Source of the DNA: Actinomycetes bacterium
GTDB taxonomy: Bacteria > Actinomycetota > Acidimicrobiia > Acidimicrobiales > RAAP-2
Direction of reading: 5' to 3'
Assembly: GCA_021801615.1 (NCBI GenBank)
Contig: JAJYXS010000078.1
Coordinates: 1-8,866, forward strand
DNA: 8,866 nucleotides
Numbering within the stretch: the first letter of the stretch is position 1; each line of letters opens with the position of its first letter. Under the pieces are notes generated by a model, which did not search any database, was not told where the DNA came from, and saw only the letters and a list, made by a program, of their open reading frames with translations. The translations under genes were made by a program, and so were the position numbers. This document shows positions 1 through 5,707 of the stretch, one piece after another.

Positions 1-1542
1 CGACCTCGCCATCGCGAGGCCGAACTGGGTGACCTGTGTGAGCGTATGGGTGTAGACGGTCGTCGAGCCGCTGCCGATCACTGTGGCGCCAAGGCCGGTG
101 GTTGTGGTGCCCGCGGCACCTCCGGTCGGAGCCGCCGCAGCGAGGTCGATGCCGTTCAGCACCGCGCTCGGAGGCAGGTACTCGCCGAGCTGGTTCAAGA
201 CGACGAGCCAGTCGACCTCGTGGGAGACCAACGGCGCGAGCCGGTGCTCCAGCGCGGTCACGTCGTCCCCCAGCCGTACGGCCTTGTCGTAGCGGGGCAT
301 CTCGACGGTCTGGATCGTGTGGATCGTCGACTGGAGGATCGCGACCTGGCGTTCTGCCGAGCGGACCGCGAGCACGCGCCATGCCGACGTGGCGGCGAGC
401 ACGAGCGCGAGGCCGGTGAGCGCGAGCGTGACGAGGCGCTTTCGCCGTCGCGCTGCTCGCCTGGCCGCGACCTCCGGCGGGATCAGCTCGAACCGGGTGC
501 GAGCCGGGCCGTTCAGTGCGAGCCCGAGCGGCACGGCCACCGTCTGGTTGATCGACTCGGCTTCCTCCGGGGAGACCTTGATCCGGCTCAGGTCGAGCAA
601 CGAGAGCGGGGACGCCTCCACGACCGGGACGTTCATGCGTGCACGCAGCAGCTCGAGAAGGCCGGCGGTGCGCGCGCCGCCGCCGGTCAGCAGCACGCGG
701 ACGGGTGCTGTGCGTCCGGGCATCGCCGAGAAGAAGCGCAGTGAGCGCTGCACCTCGTCCGCGAGCTGCTCGACCACGCTGCCCACGGCCTTGAGCGCAG
801 CCGGATCGTGCTGACCGGGAAGCCCGAGCCTGCGCTTCAGGACCTCGGCGTCGGCGACGGGGAGGTCGAGCGCGGCCGCGAGCGCCCGGGTCACGGTGTC
901 GCCGCCCACGTCGATCGTCCGGACGAACTGGAGGGTGCCGCCGTGGTGGACCACCACCATGGTGAGGCCCGCTCCCACCGAGACGATCGCTTCAGGCTCG
1001 CTCCCGCCGCCTGGCAAGGTGAAGGCTCGGGAGAGCGCGGCGGTGTCGAGATCGATCGCCTCGGGCTCGAGCCCGGCTTCTTCCACTGCAGAGACGACGC
1101 CGTCGATCAGGTCCCGATGGGCCGCGGCCACGAGGACCCGGATGAGCGGGAGCCCTTCGGTGTCCACGGTGCGTGAGATGACCGCCGAGGCGATCGAGGA
1201 GTGCTCGACGGGGAACGGGACGATGTCCTCTGCCTGGAGCGTCACCGCGGCAGCGACTTCGTCGGGAGGAACGGGTGGGAGCTCGATCTCGCGGGTGATC
1301 GCCCGCAGTCCCGCGACGCCGAGGCGGACCCGGGTGGCCTTGAAGCCGCCGCTGCGCCAGAGCCGCCTGATCGCCGACGCGACCTGCGCGCGGTCGCGGA
1401 CCTCGCCCTCCACGATGATCCCCGGCGGCAGACCGACTTGGCCGAATGCCTCGAGGACGGGGGGTCGCCCCTCCTCGACCACCAGCTCTACCGCTCGGAG
1501 GGCGCTCGTGCCGATGTCGAGCCCGACGATACGCTCTCCCAT
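1..1542 (-). CDS. pilM: PilM-PilN fusion: type IV pilus inner-membrane alignment protein (3' end outside window)
   Basis: One stop-free frame of 514 codons runs from an ATG at 1542-1540 to the window edge, so the C-terminus is missing. Residues 1-344 are PilM-like, an actin-like ATPase fold: MGERIVGLDIGTSALRAVEL carries the phosphate-1 loop (D9, G11, T12), and LLTGGGART near residue 280 resembles the adenosine loop. From about residue 348 the protein turns PilN-like: RFELIPPEVAARR (compare the usual N-L-L-P motif near PilN starts), a basic patch, one membrane helix at about 370-388, then a probable coiled coil and a periplasmic part with a Thr/Gly-rich stretch. PilM is normally about 350 aa and binds the N-terminal tail of a separate PilN; here no stop or restart separates them, as in GspL of type II secretion. 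The complex is expected to link cytoplasmic motors to the periplasmic PilO/PilP layer. An AAGGGGAG ribosome binding site lies 8 nt before the ATG. Assignment to the two families is confident; biological fusion is read directly from the frame. Confidence 0.9.
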   Translation of the reverse strand, partial: MGERIVGLDIGTSALRAVELVVEEGRPPVLEAFGQVGLPPGIIVEGEVRDRAQVASAIRRLWRSGGFKATRVRLGVAGLRAITREIELPPVPPDEVAAAVTLQAEDIVPFPVEHSSIASAVISRTVDTEGLPLIRVLVAAAHRDLIDGVVSAVEEAGLEPEAIDLDTAALSRAFTLPGGGSEPEAIVSVGAGLTMVVVHHGGTLQFVRTIDVGGDTVTRALAAALDLPVADAEVLKRRLGLPGQHDPAALKAVGSVVEQLADEVQRSLRFFSAMPGRTAPVRVLLTGGGARTAGLLELLRARMNVPVVEASPLSLLDLSRIKVSPEEAESINQTVAVPLGLALNGPARTRFELIPPEVAARRAARRRKRLVTLALTGLALVLAATSAWRVLAVRSAERQVAILQSTIHTIQTVEMPRYDKAVRLGDDVTALEHRLAPLVSHEVDWLVVLNQLGEYLPPSAVLNGIDLAAAAPTGGAAGTTTTGLGATVIGSGSTTVYTHTLTQVTQFGLAMARS

Positions 1543-1550
1543 CCCCGTCA

Positions 1551-1558
1551 CTCCCCTT
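1551..1558 (-). promoter_or_regulatory. Ribosome binding site of the pilM-pilN gene
   Basis: On the minus strand AAGGGGAG lies 8 nt upstream of the ATG at 1542, at good Shine-Dalgarno spacing. It supports this start codon and shows that this gene has a conventional leader, unlike the neighbours that look leaderless. Confidence 0.65.
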
Positions 1559-1596
1559 GCTCCGCCGCTGATCACCGTCACCGGTGCCCCAGCGGC

Positions 1597-1616
1597 CCGC
1601 CGGTCCCCACCGGCGG
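1597..1616 (-). other. Perfect hairpin in the presumed pilM-pilN leader
   Basis: CCGCCGGT at 1597-1604 and ACCGGCGG at 1609-1616 form a perfect 8-bp GC stem with a 4-nt loop (GGGG when read on the minus strand). It sits about 55 nt before the pilM start, inside the transcript if the TAGACT box at 1666-1661 is the promoter. There is no following U-run, so it is not a classical terminator. It could stabilise the leader or bind a regulator; no function is shown. Confidence 0.4.
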
Positions 1617-1660
1617 CGACAGCTACTGCTCGCAGCGGCGCGAGCACCCTGTCCGGCGCA

Positions 1661-1666
1661 AGTCTA
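1661..1666 (-). promoter_or_regulatory. Candidate -10 box for pilM-pilN (TAGACT)
   Basis: TAGACT on the minus strand fits the actinobacterial TAnnnT -10 pattern and would give a leader of roughly 110 nt. No good -35 hexamer is seen 17 nt upstream; instead that region is occupied by a repeated TCCTGCAGC motif, which might be an activator site. Weak, sequence-only call. Confidence 0.3.
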
Positions 1667-1667
1667 C

Positions 1668-1690
1668 TCCTGCAGCGCCAGTCCTGCAGC
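1668..1690. repeat. Direct repeat TCCTGCAGC x2, 14-bp phase, in the divergent promoter region
   Basis: TCCTGCAGC occurs at 1668-1676 and 1682-1690, separated by GCCAG. Each copy contains the palindrome CTGCAG. The pair lies immediately upstream of the candidate pilM -10 box, where a regulator or the -35 contact would be expected. It also lies about 47 bp upstream of the candidate -10 box of the divergent carboxyltransferase gene. Confidence 0.45.
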
Positions 1691-1736
1691 GTCGGACGGC
1701 CAGACGCGTGCACCCGGAGCGCCCGGCAGGGGCGCC

Positions 1737-1742
1737 TAGGAT
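1737..1742 (+). promoter_or_regulatory. Candidate -10 box for the carboxyltransferase gene (TAGGAT), possibly leaderless
   Basis: TAGGAT matches TAnnnT and ends 9 nt before the GTG at 1752, so transcription would start at or just before the start codon. An AGGA inside the same hexamer (1738-1741) could alternatively be read as a weak ribosome binding site 10 nt before the GTG. No convincing -35 is visible. Confidence 0.35.
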
Positions 1743-1751
1743 CCGCGGGCG

Positions 1752-3107
1752 GTGGGCTCGCTGGTCACGCCAGGTCTGGGGGTGCCCGTGCGGGCGGGGA
1801 TCGACGGTACCGTCGCCGTCGGCGTGGAGGAGGTCGACGGGCGCAGGGTCGTGCGCGCGCGGACCTCGTCGGGCCGCAGACGTGGCGCGCTCGCGCGCGA
1901 GGACGGCGAGTCGCTCGCCCACGCTGCGAAGCTGGCGCTCGAAGCGAGGATCCCGCTGCTCGTCGAGCTCGCCTCGAGCGGCGCGGACGTGTCGGTCGGG
2001 CTCGACGCGCTGCACGGCTGGGGGAGCGCGGCAGCCTCGATCGCGGCGTGCTCGGGAGTCGTGCCCGTGCTGGCGGCGGCCGTCGGCCCGGTCATCTCGG
2101 GGCCAGCCCTCTTGCTGGGCTTGAGCGACCTCGTCGTGATGAACCCGTCCGCTGTGGCATTCCTGTCGGGTCCTGCGATGGTCGAGGCGTTCACCGGCGT
2201 CCGTCTGAGCCCCCAGGCGCTCGGCGGCCCGCGCGTGCACGCGACGACGAGCGGGGTGTGCGCGCTGGAAGCCGACGACGCGATGGCAGGGATGGCCCGG
2301 CTGCTGTCCTTCCTTCCGGACCACGCCGACGTGGAGGCGCCACGGGTGCCTTCCGACGACCCGCCCGAGCGCGTCACGCCCGAGCTGCGCAGCGTCGTTC
2401 CCGCCCACGAGCGCGCGTCCTATGACGTGCGCGACGTCGTGAGCCTCGTCGTCGACGACGGGATCGTCTGCGAGCTGTGGCGGCGCTGGGCGCCGCAGCT
2501 CGTCACGGCGTTCGGCCGGCTCGACGGCCGCGCGGTCGGCGTCGTGGCGAACCAGCCGCGCGCGCTCGCCGGGACGCTCGACATCGCGGCGTCGCAGAAG
2601 GCCGCGCGCTTCGTGCGCCTGTGCGACGCGTTCAACCTGCCGATCCTGACCTTCGTCGACACTCCTGGGTTCCTGCCGGGCAAGGACCTCGAGTGGCGGG
2701 GGATGATCCGCCACGGCGCGGAGCTCGCGTTCGCCTATGCCGACGCGACGGTGCCGCGGCTGTGCGTCATCCTGCGCAAGGCGTTCGGCGGCGCGTACAT
2801 CGTGATGGACTCCCGAGGGCTCGGCAACGATCTGTGCTTCGCATGGCCTCAAGCGCAGATCGCCGTGATGGGCGCGCCGGGCGCCGTGCAGATCCTCCAC
2901 CGCAGCACATCCGAGGAAGATCGCCGGCGGCGTGAAGACGAGTACCGTGCGCGCTACCTCGCGCCCTGGCCCGCCGCGGAGCGCGGCTTCGTCGACGAGG
3001 TCATCGACCCCGCAGAGACGCGACGAGCGCTTGCCGCAGGTCTTCGTGCGCTGTCGACCAAGCGGGAGATCCTTCGTCGCCGCAAGCACGATTCGGGCCC
3101 GCTCTGA
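1752..3107 (+). CDS. Acyl-CoA carboxylase carboxyltransferase (beta) subunit, short N-terminus
   Basis: A 451-residue member of the AccD/PccB carboxyltransferase family, which moves a carboxyl group from carboxybiotin to an acyl-CoA in the cytoplasm. The C-domain is strongly typical: YDVRDVVSLVVDDG (224-237), GRAVGVVANQPRALAGTLD (259-277), ASQKAARFVRLCDAFNLP (280-297), VDTPGFLPG (302-310), RKAFGGAY (342-349), then AWPQAQIAVMGAPGAV. The second oxyanion pair corresponds to G347-A348. The N-domain is short and divergent: family members are usually 500-530 aa and carry D-S-G-G-A-R, which here reads A-S-S-G-A-D (74-79). Residue 350 is Ile where PccB of Streptomyces coelicolor has the specificity residue Asp422; Ile at this site is associated with acetyl-CoA acceptance. 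No biotin carboxylase or carrier gene is present in the window, so its partner is encoded elsewhere. A related biotin-dependent decarboxylase subunit is an alternative. The gene looks unrelated to the pilus genes around it. GTG start chosen from the upstream TAGGAT box. Confidence 0.87.
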   Translation: MGSLVTPGLGVPVRAGIDGTVAVGVEEVDGRRVVRARTSSGRRRGALAREDGESLAHAAKLALEARIPLLVELASSGADVSVGLDALHGWGSAAASIAACSGVVPVLAAAVGPVISGPALLLGLSDLVVMNPSAVAFLSGPAMVEAFTGVRLSPQALGGPRVHATTSGVCALEADDAMAGMARLLSFLPDHADVEAPRVPSDDPPERVTPELRSVVPAHERASYDVRDVVSLVVDDGIVCELWRRWAPQLVTAFGRLDGRAVGVVANQPRALAGTLDIAASQKAARFVRLCDAFNLPILTFVDTPGFLPGKDLEWRGMIRHGAELAFAYADATVPRLCVILRKAFGGAYIVMDSRGLGNDLCFAWPQAQIAVMGAPGAVQILHRSTSEEDRRRREDEYRARYLAPWPAAERGFVDEVIDPAETRRALAAGLRALSTKREILRRRKHDSGPL

Positions 3108-3140
3108 TCCCCTCAGCCGGTTCGCTCGCATGCCCTCTCG

Positions 3141-3166
3141 CCTGGTCCGCGCACCTGTGGACCAGG
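3141..3166 (+). terminator. Hairpin after the carboxyltransferase gene, possible terminator
   Basis: CCTGGTCC (3141-3148) and GGACCAGG (3159-3166) form a perfect 8-bp stem around a 10-nt loop, 33 nt after the stop codon. No T-run follows, so it could be a U-less actinobacterial terminator, an mRNA 3'-end stabiliser, or an operator for the next gene. Confidence 0.4.
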
Positions 3167-3252
3167 TCGAAGCGGCGTGACATCCTGAGCGGGCGATCGT
3201 GATCGTCACCGAACTGCAATCAGTGTCATAGGCAATCCATATGCCCTGCGGG

Positions 3253-3258
3253 CAAGAT
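3253..3258 (+). promoter_or_regulatory. Candidate -10 box for the small Cys protein (CAAGAT)
   Basis: CAAGAT lies 6 nt before a GTG at 3265 and is preceded by CCTGCG, closely resembling the CCTGCG/TAAGCT arrangement 7 nt before the pilT GTG at 3631. The similarity suggests a leaderless start at 3265, but the hexamer lacks the first T of TAnnnT, so the call is weak. Confidence 0.25.
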
Positions 3259-3264
3259 GGAGGC

Positions 3265-3579
3265 GTGATCCGTCCGATGAGTGACACCCCGCTCGTGCTC
3301 GAGTCGTGCCACAGCACGTGGATCTTCGATACCGAGCGCATGCGCTTCCGCCGCGTCCTGAAGGGCCTGGATCTGGACGCCCGACAGGCATCGACGGCGT
3401 GGCGGCCCTACTACGGGCTCGAGCTGGACCCGGTGTCGGAGGCATTCGTCGTGCTGTTGAACCCCGAGGGCACGCGGCTCCTGCGGTCGTGGCGGCACAT
3501 CGACCACTGCCCTCAGTGCGGCGGGGAAGCCACCGCTGAGCTGTCCCTCGACGAGCTGCGCAGCGCAGCGCTCGGCTGA
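3265..3579 (+). CDS. Small conserved-looking protein of unknown function with a CPQC motif
   Basis: I do not recognise a named family. From the GTG at 3265 the product is 104 aa; an ATG at 3277 (MSDTPLVLESCHSTW, 100 aa) and an ATG at 3241 (112 aa) are alternatives. The GTG has a -10-like box 6 nt upstream; the ATG at 3277 has GGAGG 13 nt upstream, rather far. The protein is soluble, with no membrane helix or signal peptide. It opens with VLESCHSTWIFDTERMRFRR, has an acidic/aromatic middle (WRPYYGLELDP), a strand-like VVLLNPEGTRLLRSW, and a C-P-Q-C-G-G knuckle near the end. One Cys-His pair plus a single CxxC could give a metal site or a redox pair. It lies 51 nt before pilT on the same strand and might be co-transcribed, but the gap also contains a candidate pilT promoter, so a pilus role is only a possibility. 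Confidence 0.7.
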   Translation: MIRPMSDTPLVLESCHSTWIFDTERMRFRRVLKGLDLDARQASTAWRPYYGLELDPVSEAFVVLLNPEGTRLLRSWRHIDHCPQCGGEATAELSLDELRSAALG

Positions 3580-3593
3580 GGGCGGCGCGCAGC

Positions 3594-3617
3594 CGGCCTG
3601 CGCTCGGCGGCCTGCGC
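3594..3617 (+). repeat. Direct repeat CGGCCTGCGCT x2, 14-bp phase, just before the pilT -10 box
   Basis: The 11-mer CGGCCTGCGCT occurs at 3594-3604 and 3608-3618 shifted by one (exactly 3594-3604 and 3607-3617 when counted by a 13-14 nt phase), ending against the TAAGCT box. Tandem sites phased at about 1.3 helical turns directly upstream of a -10 box could bind a regulator. GC-rich chance duplication cannot be excluded. Confidence 0.4.
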
Positions 3618-3623
3618 TAAGCT
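3618..3623 (+). promoter_or_regulatory. Candidate -10 box for pilT (TAAGCT), possibly leaderless
   Basis: TAAGCT matches TAnnnT and ends 7 nt before the GTG at 3631. There is no Shine-Dalgarno sequence between them, so the transcript would start at or next to the GTG. Confidence 0.4.
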
Positions 3624-3630
3624 CCCAGCG

Positions 3631-4728
3631 GTGGACCGGCGGGACCTCGACCGTCTCCTCTCCCTGCTGGCCCAGTGGGATGGCTCGGACCTGCACCTGA
3701 AAGCCGGGGTGCGGCCACGGGTGCGGATCGACGGGGAGCTGCGCCAAGTCTCCAGCGAGCCCACCAGCACCCATGCCGACACGCAGGCGCTCGCGCGGGC
3801 GATCATGCCCGCAGAGGTGGCGACCCAGTTCGACCGGCACCGCGAGGCGGACTTCGCGTACTCGGTGCCCGGTGTCGGACGGTTCCGCGTGAACGCCTAC
3901 TACCAGCGAAGCTCGGTCGCGCTCGCCTTCCGCGCGGTGCGGGCCAATCCGGGCTCGCTCGAGGATCTAGGCCTTCCGCCCGCTGTCGCCAAGCTCGCCG
4001 AGGAACGGCGCGGTCTCGTGCTGGTCACCGGGCCGACGGGCTCGGGCAAGACGACGACGCTCGCCGCGATGATCGACCACATCAACCGCATACGGTCCTG
4101 CCACATCATCACGATCGAGGACCCGATCGAGTACCTGCATTCCGACGTGCTCGCGTCGATCAGCCAGCGTGAGGTCGGCTTCGACACGGACTCGTTCCAC
4201 GCGGCGATGCGAGTCGTCCTCCGCCAAGATCCTGACGTGATCTTCGTGGGCGAGATGCGGGACATGGAGACCACCTCCGCGGCGCTCACCGCCGCTGAGA
4301 CCGGCCACCTCGTCCTCTCGACGCTCCACACGATCGACGCCACCGAGACGGTCTCGCGCGTGGTGGACTTCTTCCCCCCTCACCAGCAGCAGCAGGTCCG
4401 CACCTCGCTTGCCGGGTCGCTGCGCGGCACGGTCGCGCAGCGTCTCGTACGACGCGCGGATGGCAATGGCCGCGTGCCCGCCGTGGAGCTCATGATCGTG
4501 AACGGACGGATCCGTCAGTGCATCGAGGACGTCGAGCACACGAGCGACATCACGGACATCATCGCCGAGGGCGCCTACTACGGGATGCAAACCTTCGACC
4601 AGAGCCTCGCGTCCCACCTCGAGGCCGGGCTCATCACCTTGACAGAGGCGCTGGAGATGGCGACGAACCCTCACGACCTTCGGGTCACGCTCGAGCGCAG
4701 AGGGCTCGTCCGGACCGGGCGAGGGTGA
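3631..4728 (+). CDS. pilT: PilT-like type IV pilus retraction ATPase (first paralogue)
   Basis: A 365-residue cytoplasmic hexameric ATPase of the PilT/GspE family, expected to power pilus retraction. Length matches PilT (about 350 aa). The N-terminal domain shows SDLHLKAGVRPRVRIDGEL (19-37) and GVGRFRVNAYYQR (81-93). The Walker A loop is GPTGSGKTTT (134-143, K140). The Asp box is IEDPIEYLH (162-170), Walker B is DVIFVGEMRD (202-211) with catalytic E208, and the His box is LSTLHT (229-234, H233). The C-terminus has MQTFDQSL and ATNPHDLR, normal for PilT. The retraction-associated AIRNLIRE motif of classical PilT is replaced by DITDIIAE (306-313). It starts with GTG and has no ribosome binding site. 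It converges on the prepilin-peptidase-like gene with only 24 nt between stops. A second pilT paralogue follows pilB at 8210. PilU-like auxiliary function is an alternative. Confidence 0.92.
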   Translation: MDRRDLDRLLSLLAQWDGSDLHLKAGVRPRVRIDGELRQVSSEPTSTHADTQALARAIMPAEVATQFDRHREADFAYSVPGVGRFRVNAYYQRSSVALAFRAVRANPGSLEDLGLPPAVAKLAEERRGLVLVTGPTGSGKTTTLAAMIDHINRIRSCHIITIEDPIEYLHSDVLASISQREVGFDTDSFHAAMRVVLRQDPDVIFVGEMRDMETTSAALTAAETGHLVLSTLHTIDATETVSRVVDFFPPHQQQQVRTSLAGSLRGTVAQRLVRRADGNGRVPAVELMIVNGRIRQCIEDVEHTSDITDIIAEGAYYGMQTFDQSLASHLEAGLITLTEALEMATNPHDLRVTLERRGLVRTGRG

Positions 4729-4752
4729 CGACCTCCCCGACGGCGCCCGGGA

Positions 4753-5499
4753 TCAGGGTCGGCTGATCAGCGCCGACGCCAGCACAGCCAGGACCGAGCC
4801 AGCGGCGAGGATGACGAACGGCGCGCGCTTCGCGGTCCCAAGACCCGTCGCCGCCGTCGCGACGACGATCCATGCAGCGACGAATGCTCCGCCTCCCGGC
4901 CACAGCCACCCTGCAGTCCAGGCGAGGCAGGTGAGCAGCGTGAGCCTGGTCCAGCGCTGCGGCTCGGCCGCTCGGTCGCCGACGAAGGCACCGAGGAAGC
5001 CGAGCGCCGCACCGAGCCCGGCCCAAGGGAGCCGGTCGGTGTGGCCGAGGACGACGGCGATCGGCAGGAGGGAGACCGAGCCGAGCGCGCCGACGACCGC
5101 GAGCACGACCGGGATCGTCCCGCCGTCGGTGTCCACGATCGACGCCGCGAGCGCGCAAACGAGGATCCCTGCGACCGACAGGACCGGCCAGAAGGATCCG
5201 AGCGCACCTGCAGCAGCCGCGCAGAGCAGCCCCGTCGAGAGCTCCACGAGCGGGTAGCGCGGGGAGACATGCGCGTGGCAGTGGCGGCACCGTCCGCGGA
5301 TCCACAGCCATGACGCCACCGGCACGAGGTCGATGAGTCCGAGGCGGGTCCCGCAGGACGGGCAGTGCGAGGGCGGTTCGACGATCGACATCTTCCGAGG
5401 GAGGCGGTAGGCGACGACGTTCAGGAACGACCCGACCACGAGACCCACCACCCCGCTCACGAGGATCGTGAGAAGCTGCGCCGTCTCGCCCGAGCCCAC
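4753..5499 (-). CDS. pilD: Prepilin peptidase/N-methyltransferase-like membrane protein (PilD family), atypical active site
   Basis: A 248-residue polytopic membrane protein of the A24 aspartic peptidase family, which cleaves and methylates prepilins at the inner membrane. The N-terminus is textbook: membrane helix with GLVVGSFLNVVAYRLP (19-34), then a zinc module C46-x2-C49 and C71-x2-C74, and SPRYPLVELSTG (79-90). Several hydrophobic helices follow. The first catalytic aspartate is D123 in IVDTDGGTIP. The second motif, normally G-x-G-D-x-K at the next helix, is not apparent: the aligned region reads RWTRLTLL (182-189), and the only nearby candidate is VGD at 173-175. The tail RAPFVILA (225-232) matches the usual I-P-F-G-P-F-L. 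I chose the GTG at 5499 because TACAGT lies 9 nt upstream; the longer frame would begin at a TTG (5565) with a badly spaced ribosome binding site and a 22-residue basic extension. It may be divergent but active, or catalytically impaired. Confidence 0.85.
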   Translation of the reverse strand: MGSGETAQLLTILVSGVVGLVVGSFLNVVAYRLPRKMSIVEPPSHCPSCGTRLGLIDLVPVASWLWIRGRCRHCHAHVSPRYPLVELSTGLLCAAAAGALGSFWPVLSVAGILVCALAASIVDTDGGTIPVVLAVVGALGSVSLLPIAVVLGHTDRLPWAGLGAALGFLGAFVGDRAAEPQRWTRLTLLTCLAWTAGWLWPGGGAFVAAWIVVATAATGLGTAKRAPFVILAAGSVLAVLASALISRP

Positions 5500-5508
5500 C
5501 GTGGCCGG

Positions 5509-5514
5509 ACTGTA
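5509..5514 (-). promoter_or_regulatory. Candidate -10 box for pilD (TACAGT), possibly leaderless
   Basis: On the minus strand TACAGT (TAnnnT) ends exactly 9 nt before the GTG at 5499, the same spacing as TAGGAT before the GTG at 1752. No Shine-Dalgarno sequence lies between. This supports the shorter protein start. No recognisable -35 is seen. Confidence 0.4.
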
Positions 5515-5569
5515 GTGCCGGGGTCGGCGCGGGACGCGATCCTCGCGCGTCGGCGCCTTGTGCAAGGGC

Positions 5570-5598
5570 TTCCACTTTCAGCCAAACGCGAGTAGGCT
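5570..5598 (+). promoter_or_regulatory. Candidate promoter for pilB (TTCCAC - 17 nt - TAGGCT)
   Basis: TTCCAC at 5570-5575 and TAGGCT at 5593-5598 are spaced by 17 nt, acceptable for a housekeeping sigma factor. Transcription would begin near 5605 and give a leader of about 145 nt before the pilB ATG. The leader contains a 27-codon open frame (ATG 5603, stop 5684-5686) and ends in a hairpin over the ribosome binding site. Confidence 0.35.
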
Positions 5599-5707
5599 CG
5601 TCATGGCACTTCGTCTGCGGAGCGGCCGTGGGATGGGGAACACGAGGGGAGCGGTGCGGCACGCGTGGTCGGACGGCGTGCTTTGAAGTTTGCTCCACGT
5701 GTTCGCG

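Noticed and set aside
896..2425. A 509-codon plus-strand frame spanning the pilM-pilN gene, the divergent promoter region and part of the carboxyltransferase gene
   Set aside because: Its composition is low-complexity Arg/Ser/Pro, it crosses gene boundaries of both strands, and it has no motif; it is a GC shadow.
1623..3341. A 572-codon open frame on the minus strand across the carboxyltransferase gene
   Set aside because: It is rich in Arg/His/Asp with no recognisable motifs, and lies fully antisense to a clear enzyme gene. Such long antisense frames are expected at this GC content.
4751..4768. Inverted repeat GATCAG/CTGATC with a 6-nt loop at the convergent pilT/pilD ends, considered as a bidirectional terminator
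   Set aside because: The stem is only 6 bp with moderate GC, has no T-run on either side, and lies inside the last codons of pilD.
5499..5565. Longer pilD start at TTG 5565
   Set aside because: It needs a rare TTG start, the nearest purine-rich site is only 3 nt away, and it adds a basic tail before the first membrane helix; GTG 5499 with the TACAGT box fits better.
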